From contig PAHB01000088.1 of NCBI GenBank assembly GCA_002704665.1, forward strand, positions 1-21,048: DNA of 21,048 bases. Direction: 5' to 3'. Within the stretch, counting starts at the first letter, position 1. The number at the start of each line of letters is the position of its first letter. The notes under the pieces were generated by a model. That model saw only the letters and a program-made list of their open reading frames with translations. It ran no database searches and was not told the origin of the DNA. Shown here one piece after another: positions 14,816 to 21,048 of this stretch. The translations under genes and the position numbers were made by a program. The DNA is from Pseudomonadota bacterium (lineage in GTDB: Bacteria; Pseudomonadota; Gammaproteobacteria; Burkholderiales; Eutrophovitaceae).

Positions 14816-15967
14816 TTAAGCCTTCAAAGCATCCACCTTGTCTAGTGCTTCCCAACTAAAACTGGGCTCTTCTCGGCCAAAATGGCCGTAGGCTGCTGTA
14901 TTCTCATATATCGGCTTTAATAAACCGAGCATTTCTACAATACCTCTGGGTCTTAAGTCAAAATGCTCACGTATAATCTCTGAGATTTCAGAATCACTAC
15001 GTTTTGCTGTACCAAAAGTTGACACACTAATACTAGTTGGTTCTGCAACGCCTATTGCATAAGAAAGTTGTACCTCACACTTTTTTGCCAATCCAGATGC
15101 GACAATATTTTTTGCCACATACCTTGCTGCATAAGCGGCTGATCGGTCAACTTTGGACGGATCTTTCCCCGAAAATGCCCCCCCGCCATGTCTAGCTGCC
15201 CCTCCGTAGGTATCAACGATTATTTTTCTTCCCGTTAAACCGCAGTCTCCCTGGGGACCTCCTACCACAAACCTGCCAGTTGGGTTAACCAAAAACTTAA
15301 TATTTTGCTTGATTAATTCCTCTGGTATGACGGGCTTGATAATTTCTTCAATTACAGCATCTTTAATATCTTCCAAGCCCATGTCCTCAGCGTGTTGCGT
15401 AGATAACACCACAGTATCGATGGAATTGGGAGAACCATCAACGTACCTGACCGTTACTTGAGATTTAGCATCCGGCCTAAGCCAAGGCAAACGACCATCT
15501 TTTCTGACCTCTGATTGTCTCTGCACCAAACGATGAGCCAAATAAATTGGCAAGGGCATAAAAGCATCAGTTTCGCTACAGGCGTACCCAAACATTAAAC
15601 CCTGATCTCCTGCCCCTTGATTCAAAGGATCATCATGAGCACTGTCAACGCCCATTTTGATGTCTGGGCTTTGCTTATCATAGGCTACCAAAACCGAACA
15701 TCCCTTAAAGTCTATTCCGGATTTAGTATCATCGTAACCTATTCGCTTGATAGTGCTTCTAGCTACTTCTTGGAAATCTACGGTTGCCTGGGAGGTAATT
15801 TCACCCGCCAAAACAACCAACCCAGTATTTACCAAGGTTTCAGCGGCTACCCGGGAAAATTTGTCTTGTTCAAGCAGAGCATCTAAAACAGCATCAGAAA
15901 TTTGGTCAGCAACCTTGTCAGGGTGACCCTCTGAGACTGATTCGGAGGTAAATAGATAATCGGACAT
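14816..15967 (-). CDS. metK: S-adenosylmethionine synthetase
   Basis: Makes SAM from methionine and ATP. The 383-residue protein begins MSDYLFTSESVSEGHPDK, where GHPDK at 14-18 is the N-terminal methionine/ATP site; GAGDQGLMFGYA (118-129) and the P-loop-like GGGAFSGKDPSKVDRS are the two MetK signatures. The start is taken at ATG 15967; the reading frame stays open for 14 more codons upstream, but MSDYLFTSESV matches family N-termini and no conserved residues precede it. There is no clear Shine-Dalgarno sequence. I see no SAM riboswitch in the 71-nt gap upstream. It is divergent from the acyltransferase genes and followed by the ahcY riboswitch; whether its transcript reads through into ahcY is unknown, as there is no strong hairpin terminator after its stop. 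Confidence 0.97.
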   Translation of the reverse strand: MSDYLFTSESVSEGHPDKVADQISDAVLDALLEQDKFSRVAAETLVNTGLVVLAGEITSQATVDFQEVARSTIKRIGYDDTKSGIDFKGCSVLVAYDKQSPDIKMGVDSAHDDPLNQGAGDQGLMFGYACSETDAFMPLPIYLAHRLVQRQSEVRKDGRLPWLRPDAKSQVTVRYVDGSPNSIDTVVLSTQHAEDMGLEDIKDAVIEEIIKPVIPEELIKQNIKFLVNPTGRFVVGGPQGDCGLTGRKIIVDTYGGAARHGGGAFSGKDPSKVDRSAAYAARYVAKNIVASGLAKKCEVQLSYAIGVAEPTSISVSTFGTAKRSDSEISEIIREHFDLRPRGIVEMLGLLKPIYENTAAYGHFGREEPSFSWEALDKVDALKA

Positions 15968-15993
15968 ATCGTTATATAATCGAAAAAAAACAG

Positions 15994-16003
15994 TATAATT
16001 ATA
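15994..16003. promoter_or_regulatory. Palindromic -10-like element between divergent metK and acyltransferase
   Basis: TATAATTATA is a perfect palindrome that provides a consensus TATAAT in both directions (plus 15994-15999, minus 16003-15998). On the minus strand it would start metK RNA about 25 nt before its ATG, a normal leader. No convincing -35 hexamer is found 16-18 nt away in either direction, so the call rests on position and the -10 match. Confidence 0.35.
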
Positions 16004-16038
16004 CCACAAACCTTACAAGTGACGTTTATTGACCTCCT

Positions 16039-16869
16039 ATGGCGCTTTCCTTTGTACTGAAATTATTGGCGACCTTGCCACTAAGTTGGCTTCACCTATT
16101 GGGTTCTTGGGCTAGCTGGTGCGCCGCCCTAGCTTCAGCGAGTTACCCCGGCAAGATAAAACAAAACTTAAAACAAAGTAAAATATGCGACGACAAGGAA
16201 TTAACAAGACTGATCAATCTAAATATCAGTGAAACTGGAAAAGGTTTTTTTGAGCTGCCTTTTATCTGGTTTAGACCGAAAAAAGACGTTCTTTCATGCG
16301 TTCGAACGATTCACGGAGAGAAATATCTAAAACAAGTCATATCTGGGAAAACGGGTGGCATTTTTATCACTCCTCATTTGGGAGGTTTCGAAATTATTCC
16401 TGTTTTCATTAGTGAATTTACGCGGATAACTTCCCTCTATCGACCACCTCACAAAAGGTTTTTAACAGCACCAATGCTAGAAGGAAGGTGCGGTGTCAAC
16501 CAATCGGTAGCTATCGCAGACTTACGAGGCGTAAGGTTGCTTTTCAAGGCCTTAAAAAAGGGAGAGATAGTGGGGATTTTGCCAGATCAAGTTCCGAAAA
16601 AAGGGGATGGAAAATGGGTAGATTTTTTTGGTCGACCAGCCTATACAATGACCTTGGTGCAGCAACTCGCCGCAAGAACGAAAGCTCCTATAGTTTTTAC
16701 CTACGCGGTAAGGATTAAAAACGGCGCAGGTTTTGATCTTTTTTTTGAACCAATAGATGAATATCAAGGCGAATTCAATACCGAAAAAATGAATAGAAAA
16801 ATAGAAGCAATTGTCAGGAAGTATCCATCTCAATATCTTTGGGCTTATAACAGATACAAACGCTCATGA
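16039..16869 (+). CDS. LpxL/HtrB-family lysophospholipid (lipid A) acyltransferase, first copy
   Basis: Inner-membrane acyltransferase that probably adds a secondary acyl chain to lipid A precursor. The 276 residues have an N-terminal hydrophobic segment (about 5-35), the catalytic HX4(D/E) motif as HLGGFE (His113, Glu118) after GGIFITP, the downstream GILPDQVPKKGDGKWVDFFG segment typical of the family, and the C-terminal YLWAYNRYK. An in-frame TGA lies 9 nt upstream of the ATG, so the start cannot be further upstream. No Shine-Dalgarno sequence is present; the preceding bases are in fact CCTCCT, its complement. A second family member follows after 27 nt. Which acyl position each modifies cannot be read from sequence. 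Confidence 0.87.
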   Translation: MALSFVLKLLATLPLSWLHLLGSWASWCAALASASYPGKIKQNLKQSKICDDKELTRLINLNISETGKGFFELPFIWFRPKKDVLSCVRTIHGEKYLKQVISGKTGGIFITPHLGGFEIIPVFISEFTRITSLYRPPHKRFLTAPMLEGRCGVNQSVAIADLRGVRLLFKALKKGEIVGILPDQVPKKGDGKWVDFFGRPAYTMTLVQQLAARTKAPIVFTYAVRIKNGAGFDLFFEPIDEYQGEFNTEKMNRKIEAIVRKYPSQYLWAYNRYKRS

Positions 16870-16896
16870 TGCCGAATTAAAGGGATATTTTAAAAA

Positions 16897-17769
16897 ATGA
16901 TTACGCGTATAGCATTGGCAATATTTTGGTTAATCCACTTTCTTCCAAAACCCGTCTTAAATGTTTTTGGCGCCGTACTGGGGCTGGGGTTCTTGCTTCT
17001 TGCGCACGAAAGACGAAACGTAGTCAAAAAAAATATTTCATCTTGCTTCTCTGACCTTACGGAGACGCAAGTAAAAAAATTAGTAAAAAAACACTTTCTG
17101 GCCTTGGGCAACGCATTAGCGTTTACGAGTATTGCTTGGTGGGGGTCCCGAAAAAAAATTAAGGAAATAGCTGAAATTCAAGGATGGGAAAACTTTGAAA
17201 AAGCTGACCAACACAACCCTGTTATCGTACTGGCGCCCCATTTTGTTGGGGTAGAAATACTTGGAATCAGAATTTCCATGGAAAAGGATGCAGTCGTGAT
17301 CTATAGCCACCAAAAAGATAAAGTTTTTGATAGCTTTTTAAAGAAAAAAAGGGAACGCTTTAGTGATCCAAAATTATACTCAAGGCAAGAGAATCTCAAA
17401 AAAGTCATAAGAAAATTAAAAGCTCGCGTTCCACTGTTTTTGTTACCAGATATGGATTTCGGACCACAGGACTCTTTATTTGTTCCTTTTTTCGGTGTCA
17501 TGTGCGCAACTACAACGGCGCCTCCCCGAATAGCGCAGTTGGCAAAAGCCACTATAGTACCTGTGATCATCAAGAAAAAACCGAATTTTCACGGCTATAA
17601 AATTACATTCTTGCCGGCTTGGAAGAACTTCCCGACCAACAATCTAGAGGGTGACGTAAAAAATATCAATGAATTTATTGAAAGCCACGTTAATCAATCA
17701 CGAGAAGAATATTATTGGGTGCACAAGCGATTTAAAACTCGCCCTGCTGACGAACCGCCTTTTTACTAA
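16897..17769 (+). CDS. LpxL/HtrB-family lipid A acyltransferase, second copy
   Basis: Second secondary-acyl transferase of the tandem pair. The 290-residue protein has an N-terminal hydrophobic anchor (about 4-35), HERRNVVKKNI (37-47), the catalytic HX4E motif HFVGVE (His115, Glu120), FLLPDMDFGPQDSLFVPFFG in the substrate region, and the C-terminal EYYWVHKRFKTRPADEPPFY, which is close to the ending usual for betaproteobacterial HtrB/LpxL homologues. AAGGGA lies 11 nt before the ATG. It differs clearly from the first copy, so the pair is an old paralogous duplication, common in betaproteobacteria next to metK and dapF, and not a recent repeat. The following 140 nt to dapF are very AT-rich, with TTGATA (about 17840) and TATAAA-like sequences at poor spacing; a dapF promoter there is plausible but not firm. 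Confidence 0.9.
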   Translation: MITRIALAIFWLIHFLPKPVLNVFGAVLGLGFLLLAHERRNVVKKNISSCFSDLTETQVKKLVKKHFLALGNALAFTSIAWWGSRKKIKEIAEIQGWENFEKADQHNPVIVLAPHFVGVEILGIRISMEKDAVVIYSHQKDKVFDSFLKKKRERFSDPKLYSRQENLKKVIRKLKARVPLFLLPDMDFGPQDSLFVPFFGVMCATTTAPPRIAQLAKATIVPVIIKKKPNFHGYKITFLPAWKNFPTNNLEGDVKNINEFIESHVNQSREEYYWVHKRFKTRPADEPPFY

Positions 17770-17909
17770 TAAACAGATTTCTCTTTTGAAACTTGAAAGA
17801 ATTAGTCACTATTTGTTTTATCTCACGAGAATTACGTGCTTTGATAGAATTAAGTACATATTCAATATAAAATTTAGAATATATAAACTTAATTAAAAAT
17901 TATTATTAA

Positions 17910-18743
17910 ATGAAAAATATACAATTCACCAAGATGGACGGGGCGGGAAATGATTTCATGGTGATAGACGGTATCACACAAAAAATCGATCTAGAACCCA
18001 GCCAAATTCGAACTCTTAGTGATAGAAAAAAAGGAATTGGTTTTGACCAACTTCTTCTCCTTGAATCATCCAAAAAACCAGGAATAGATTTTAATTACAG
18101 AATCCACAATGCGGACGGAAGTGAGGCAGAGCAATGTGGCAACGGTGCTCGGTGCTTATATCTTTTTGTCAAGAATAAGCAACTGTGCTCAAAAACAGAA
18201 ATTAAAGTGGAGACTAAAAATAGCGTGATGACAATAAAAGATGGTCCGGATGAAGCTATCACTGTCGATATGGGTTTCCCCGAACTCTCCCCATCGAAAA
18301 TCCCTTTCAAGGCATCGCGAAAAAAAAGTTTTTACCAGCTGCCAATAGGAAAAGAAAATATAAAAATAGGTGCTGTCTCTATGGGTAATCCTCACGCGGT
18401 ACAAATAGTAGAAAATGTAAACTTAGCTCCGGTGCTAACGCAAGGTCCAGTAATTGAAAAGCATGATTTTTTTCCAAACTCTTGTAACGCTGGCTTTGTT
18501 GAAATAATCAATAAAAACCATATATCGATTCGAGTATGGGAGCGCGGTGTTGGAGAAACCTTATCCTGCGGAACAGGGGCCTGTGCTGCGGCTGCAATAA
18601 GCATAATCTGGGGACTGGCTCGATCCCCGGTACTGGTTTCCACGCGCGGGGGACAACTCACAGTTAACTGGTCTGATCAGAGTCAAAACTTGCTTCTTAC
18701 TGGTCCTGCGCGACAAGTTTTTTGTGGAGAGATTTCTATATGA
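17910..18743 (+). CDS. dapF: Diaminopimelate epimerase
   Basis: Cofactor-independent epimerase converting LL- to meso-diaminopimelate for lysine and peptidoglycan. At 277 residues it has the expected size. It begins with FTKMDGAGNDFMVID (6-20), and the two catalytic cysteines are Cys76 in EQCGNGARC and Cys220 in TLSCGTGAC, both in their family contexts; MGNPHAVQ at 158-165 is also conserved. The ATG at 17910 has no Shine-Dalgarno sequence but fits the conserved N-terminus exactly. Its stop overlaps the DUF484 start (ATGA), making dapF-DUF484-xerC a coupled unit, an arrangement widely conserved in beta- and gammaproteobacteria. Confidence 0.98.
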   Translation: MKNIQFTKMDGAGNDFMVIDGITQKIDLEPSQIRTLSDRKKGIGFDQLLLLESSKKPGIDFNYRIHNADGSEAEQCGNGARCLYLFVKNKQLCSKTEIKVETKNSVMTIKDGPDEAITVDMGFPELSPSKIPFKASRKKSFYQLPIGKENIKIGAVSMGNPHAVQIVENVNLAPVLTQGPVIEKHDFFPNSCNAGFVEIINKNHISIRVWERGVGETLSCGTGACAAAAISIIWGLARSPVLVSTRGGQLTVNWSDQSQNLLLTGPARQVFCGEISI

Positions 18744-19405
18744 ATTCAAATTTAGGCTCATACGAGTTAAGTGCCAAAATGATCACCGATTTCCTTAAAA
18801 AAAATCCAGACTTCTTTATTGACCATCCGGAATTAATTGAGTTGATTAACGTTAAACAACACGATCGAAGTAATGTGATTTCCTTGAGCGACAGAAAGTT
18901 TAAAAACTTACAACAGGAAAATGCTTCGATAAAAAAAATACTCGCAGAATTTATAGAAACAGCCGAACAAAATGATAAGTTGGCGACGAATATCCATAAA
19001 ACCACCATTAATCTTGTCAAATCTGATAATTTAGCGTCATTGGTAAAGGATTTTTGTGAAGCACTTAGAACCGAGTTCGAGATCAAACATTTTGCTTTAA
19101 GATTAACAGGGATCGAAGATAAAGAGCTGAATGACTTAATCGACCCTGAATCAGAGTTGCTAACCTTAGCAGAAAAGCTAAACGGTCCGACTTACACTAA
19201 AGCCCCATTTCAAATATCAGTGGGTTGGTTTAAAAATATTTCCGAAATAAAATCTTTCGTTTACTGCCCAATCAAAACTTGTAAAACCCTTGGAATTTTA
19301 GCCCTAGGAAGTCCTCATGAAAACTACTATAGCGATGAGAAAGATAGTGTTTATTTGCAACGCTTAATGCAGTTACTATCCGCTAATATCCAGCGTTTGA
19401 TGTGA
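18740..19405 (+). CDS. DUF484 family protein
   Basis: Function not established; the family has a GAF-like fold and is typically found between dapF and xerC. The 221 residues show the family N-terminus, FLKKNPDFFIDHPELIELINV (23-42, quoted in part), a region likely to be coiled coil at about 50-85 (SDRKFKNLQQENASIKKIL), and a C-terminal GAF-like half ending in a LQRLMQLLSANIQRLM helix. The start is ATG 18740, which overlaps the dapF stop by 4 nt and has GGAGAG 8 nt upstream; an in-frame TTG at 18722 is less likely. The downstream xerC overlaps or follows within 17 nt. Confidence 0.9.
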   Translation: MNSNLGSYELSAKMITDFLKKNPDFFIDHPELIELINVKQHDRSNVISLSDRKFKNLQQENASIKKILAEFIETAEQNDKLATNIHKTTINLVKSDNLASLVKDFCEALRTEFEIKHFALRLTGIEDKELNDLIDPESELLTLAEKLNGPTYTKAPFQISVGWFKNISEIKSFVYCPIKTCKTLGILALGSPHENYYSDEKDSVYLQRLMQLLSANIQRLM

Positions 19406-19422
19406 AAAAGGATCTTATTTTC

Positions 19423-20292
19423 ATGGTTGAAGTTAAATCTTTCTTGGATTTTCTAAAACGTCACAGACAACTCTCGATTCATACTATTAATGGTTACCAA
19501 CAAGACCTACTAGCTTTGAAGAAGTTTATTGGAACGGATGATCTATACAAACTTAAAACCCATAAAATACGAGAGTTCGTTTCGCAGATGTCGTTAAACG
19601 GGTTAGCCAGCCGATCAATCGGGCGCCGTTTGACAGCTTGGAGGAGTTTTTTCTCGTTTTTAAAAATAGATCCTAACCCTTGCGCTAATGTTAAGGCGCC
19701 TAGGGGCAAAAAAAAATTGCCCTCGGCTTTATCGGTAGATCAAACGGTTTCACTTTTAGAGGGTGGAACGACTGATTCACTGAGCGTGAGAGATCATGCT
19801 ATGTTTGAACTAATGTACTCCTCAGGTTTGCGATTGTCTGAACTAGTTAATATTGAAATCGTGGACATCAACATAAATGACCGAACTATAACGGTTTTGG
19901 GGAAAGGTAACAAAACAAGGATTATTCCAATTGGTAAGGCTGCAATTTCAGCATTAAAACAATGGCTAAAAGTTAGGGCAACCATAAAGGATGCCGATAA
20001 CAAGTCTTTATTTTTGAGCTCTCGAGGAACAAAGATATCTGCGAGGACAGTTCAGCGTAGATTACAACTTTTAGCCTCCCAAAAACAACTTGATGTCCCG
20101 GTAAACCCACACATGCTTCGCCATTCTTTTGCTAGTCATGTCTTACAATCAAGTGGTGACCTACGGGCTGTCCAAGAACTTCTTGGGCACGAAAGCATTA
20201 AATCTACACAAATATATTCCCATCTAGATTGGGATCATTTAGCAAGAGTCTATGATGCATCACACCCTCGTGCCAAAAAAAATGGTGGTTGA
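19423..20292 (+). CDS. xerC: Tyrosine recombinase XerC
   Basis: Site-specific recombinase that, with XerD, resolves chromosome dimers at dif. Counting from ATG 19423 (289 residues), the N-terminal SAM-like DNA-binding domain spans about 1-85 and the catalytic domain the rest. All active-site residues are visible: Arg137 (SSGLRLSELV), Lys161 (GKGNKTR), His230 and Arg233 (HMLRHSFASH), His256 (LGHESIKSTQ) and the nucleophile Tyr265 (IYSHL). The ATG has AAGGA 10 nt upstream; an alternative GTG at 19402 overlaps the DUF484 stop as GTGA and would add seven residues. The dapF-DUF484-xerC-hslVU context makes this chromosomal XerC and not a phage or integron integrase. No dif-like site was identified in the window. 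Confidence 0.94.
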   Translation: MVEVKSFLDFLKRHRQLSIHTINGYQQDLLALKKFIGTDDLYKLKTHKIREFVSQMSLNGLASRSIGRRLTAWRSFFSFLKIDPNPCANVKAPRGKKKLPSALSVDQTVSLLEGGTTDSLSVRDHAMFELMYSSGLRLSELVNIEIVDININDRTITVLGKGNKTRIIPIGKAAISALKQWLKVRATIKDADNKSLFLSSRGTKISARTVQRRLQLLASQKQLDVPVNPHMLRHSFASHVLQSSGDLRAVQELLGHESIKSTQIYSHLDWDHLARVYDASHPRAKKNGG

Positions 20293-20306
20293 AATTCGAG
20301 TATAAG

Positions 20307-20336
20307 TTGTGAAGTAAAAAGTAAAAACGATATACT
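20307..20336 (+). promoter_or_regulatory. Putative sigma70-like promoter of hslVU
   Basis: TTGTGA (20307-20312) and TATACT (20331-20336) are separated by 18 nt, in the 76-nt gap between xerC and hslV. The -10 matches five of six consensus bases and the -35 four. I looked for a heat-shock (sigma32) type -35 CTTGAA with a C-rich -10 and did not see one. Confidence 0.4.
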
Positions 20337-20368
20337 TAGAAGATATTAACAAAAAATGTTCTTCAATT

Positions 20369-20917
20369 ATGAAAATCTCTGAGAACCTCCACGGCACGAC
20401 CATACTATCAGTTCGACGTGGGAAAAAAGTTGCATTAGGTGGTGACGGACAAGTTACCCTCGGCAATGTCGTAATAAAATCTACTGCTAAAAAAGTAAGA
20501 ACGATTTATAACGGACAAATTCTCACAGGATTTGCAGGCGCAACTGCAGATGCATTTACCCTTTTCGAACGCTTCGAGGGTAAACTTGAAAAACACTCAG
20601 GTAACCTCATGCGGTCAGCAGTTGAGATGGCAAAAGACTGGCGAACCGATCGAGTTCTCCGTAGATTAGAGGCTATGCTAGCAATTGCTGACAATACAAC
20701 GTCACTGATATTATCCGGTAATGGCGATGTAGTTGAACCTGAGAATGGTTTGATAGCAATTGGGAGTGGCGGATCATATGCACAAGCAGCAGCACAAGCC
20801 TTAATAGAAAACTCAAAACTTACACCAAAAGAAATTGTTGAAAAAGCGCTTACAATAGCAGGGCATATCTGCATCTATACCAACCAAAATCGCACCATTG
20901 AAACTCTTGACGAGTAG
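20369..20917 (+). CDS. hslV: ATP-dependent protease peptidase subunit HslV
   Basis: Proteasome-like N-terminal threonine peptidase that works with the HslU ATPase to degrade misfolded and regulatory proteins in the cytoplasm. The 182 residues begin with MKISENLHG followed by TTILSVRRG; by family analogy Thr10 becomes the catalytic N-terminal threonine after removal of a nine-residue propeptide, similar to the short propeptide (MEQFHG) of other betaproteobacteria but slightly longer. GGDGQVTLG (24-32), GFAGATADAF, AKDWRTDRVLRRLEAML and AIGSGGSYAQAAA are conserved family blocks. No Shine-Dalgarno sequence precedes the ATG. hslU follows after 59 nt. Confidence 0.97.
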   Translation: MKISENLHGTTILSVRRGKKVALGGDGQVTLGNVVIKSTAKKVRTIYNGQILTGFAGATADAFTLFERFEGKLEKHSGNLMRSAVEMAKDWRTDRVLRRLEAMLAIADNTTSLILSGNGDVVEPENGLIAIGSGGSYAQAAAQALIENSKLTPKEIVEKALTIAGHICIYTNQNRTIETLDE

Positions 20918-20976
20918 ACTAGGCAGTTCATTTTATAAATTTTATCCCACTTCTATTTCCTTTAACAGATACGAAT

Positions 20977-21048
20977 ATGTCATCAATGACCCCTCAAGAA
21001 ATTGTACACGAATTAGATAAGCACATCGTAGGCCAAGAGGCCGCAAAA
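20977..21048 (+). CDS. hslU: ATP-dependent protease ATPase subunit HslU (5' end only, truncated by window edge)
   Basis: The first 24 codons read MSSMTPQEIVHELDKHIVGQ and then EAAK, matching the N-terminus of HslU, the AAA+ unfoldase partner of HslV (the usual start is MS-x-MTP-x-EIV-x-ELD, followed by IIGQ). The reading frame is open to the last base of the window, so the gene continues beyond it. The 59-nt gap after hslV has no clear promoter, terminator or Shine-Dalgarno sequence; co-transcription with hslV is expected. Confidence 0.93.
   Translation, partial: MSSMTPQEIVHELDKHIVGQEAAK

Noticed and set aside
16033..16038. A perfect AGGAGG on the minus strand just before the first acyltransferase
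   Set aside because: The nearest minus-strand starts after it (for example TTG followed directly by TAA) open no frame of use, and metK begins about 65 nt further on; it seems a chance match.
15968..16038. Possible SAM riboswitch in front of metK
   Set aside because: The gap is only 71 nt, AT-rich, and shows none of the conserved cores of SAM-I, SAM-II or SAM/SAH aptamers.
16039..17769. Tandem acyltransferases as a recent duplication or repeat
   Set aside because: The two proteins share the family motif but little else by eye, and such pairs are common at this locus in betaproteobacteria.
19423..20292. The tyrosine recombinase as evidence of an integrated mobile element
   Set aside because: Its neighbours (dapF, DUF484, hslVU) and its length identify it as housekeeping XerC; no att-like repeats or other phage genes are present.

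Overview
The window looks like an ordinary chromosomal stretch of an AT-rich betaproteobacterium, probably related to Burkholderiales. Evidence: the run metK - two LpxL/HtrB-type acyltransferases - dapF - DUF484 - xerC - hslV - hslU, the run MidA-type methyltransferase / pteridine-reductase-like SDR / folB / ttcA, the tonB-aroE pair, and the betaproteobacterial character of MetK, Lgt and HslV as I remember those families. No rRNA, tRNA, CRISPR array, insertion sequence or phage gene was seen. Genes are tightly packed, often with 1-4 nt overlaps.

Layout. 121-2004 (+): Kup potassium importer, followed by a 423-nt gap holding a good sigma70-like promoter, one doubtful small membrane ORF and the rpsD terminator. 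2428-9682 (-): a long operon transcribed MidA-like methyltransferase -> haloalkane dehalogenase-like hydrolase -> mpl -> yqiA -> TonB-like -> aroE -> lgt, then after 143 nt a stand-alone rpsD. Its core is envelope metabolism (peptidoglycan recycling, lipoprotein maturation) plus the shikimate step. 9780-11742 (+): a pteridine/folate and tRNA-thiolation operon (SDR, folB, ttcA), divergent from the previous one. 11907-13142 (+): a class V glyoxylate aminotransferase, convergent with ahcY across a shared hairpin terminator. 13208-15967 (-): metK then ahcY, the two ends of the SAM cycle, with a well-formed SAH riboswitch between them. 16039-21048 (+): two lipid A-type acyltransferases, then dapF-DUF484-xerC, then hslV and the first 24 codons of hslU, cut by the window edge.

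Most noteworthy: (1) the SAH riboswitch, whose pseudoknot strand is duplicated just 3' of the aptamer and could form a competing hairpin; (2) rpsD, which sits outside a ribosomal operon and reads like the alphaproteobacterial S4 type, suggesting transfer or a second copy; (3) a dehalogenase with all five family residues apparently present, translationally coupled inside a cell-wall operon. I did not find a convincing undescribed multi-gene system; these are single-locus oddities in a housekeeping region. All calls come from reading sequence and from recalled family motifs; no database search was run.
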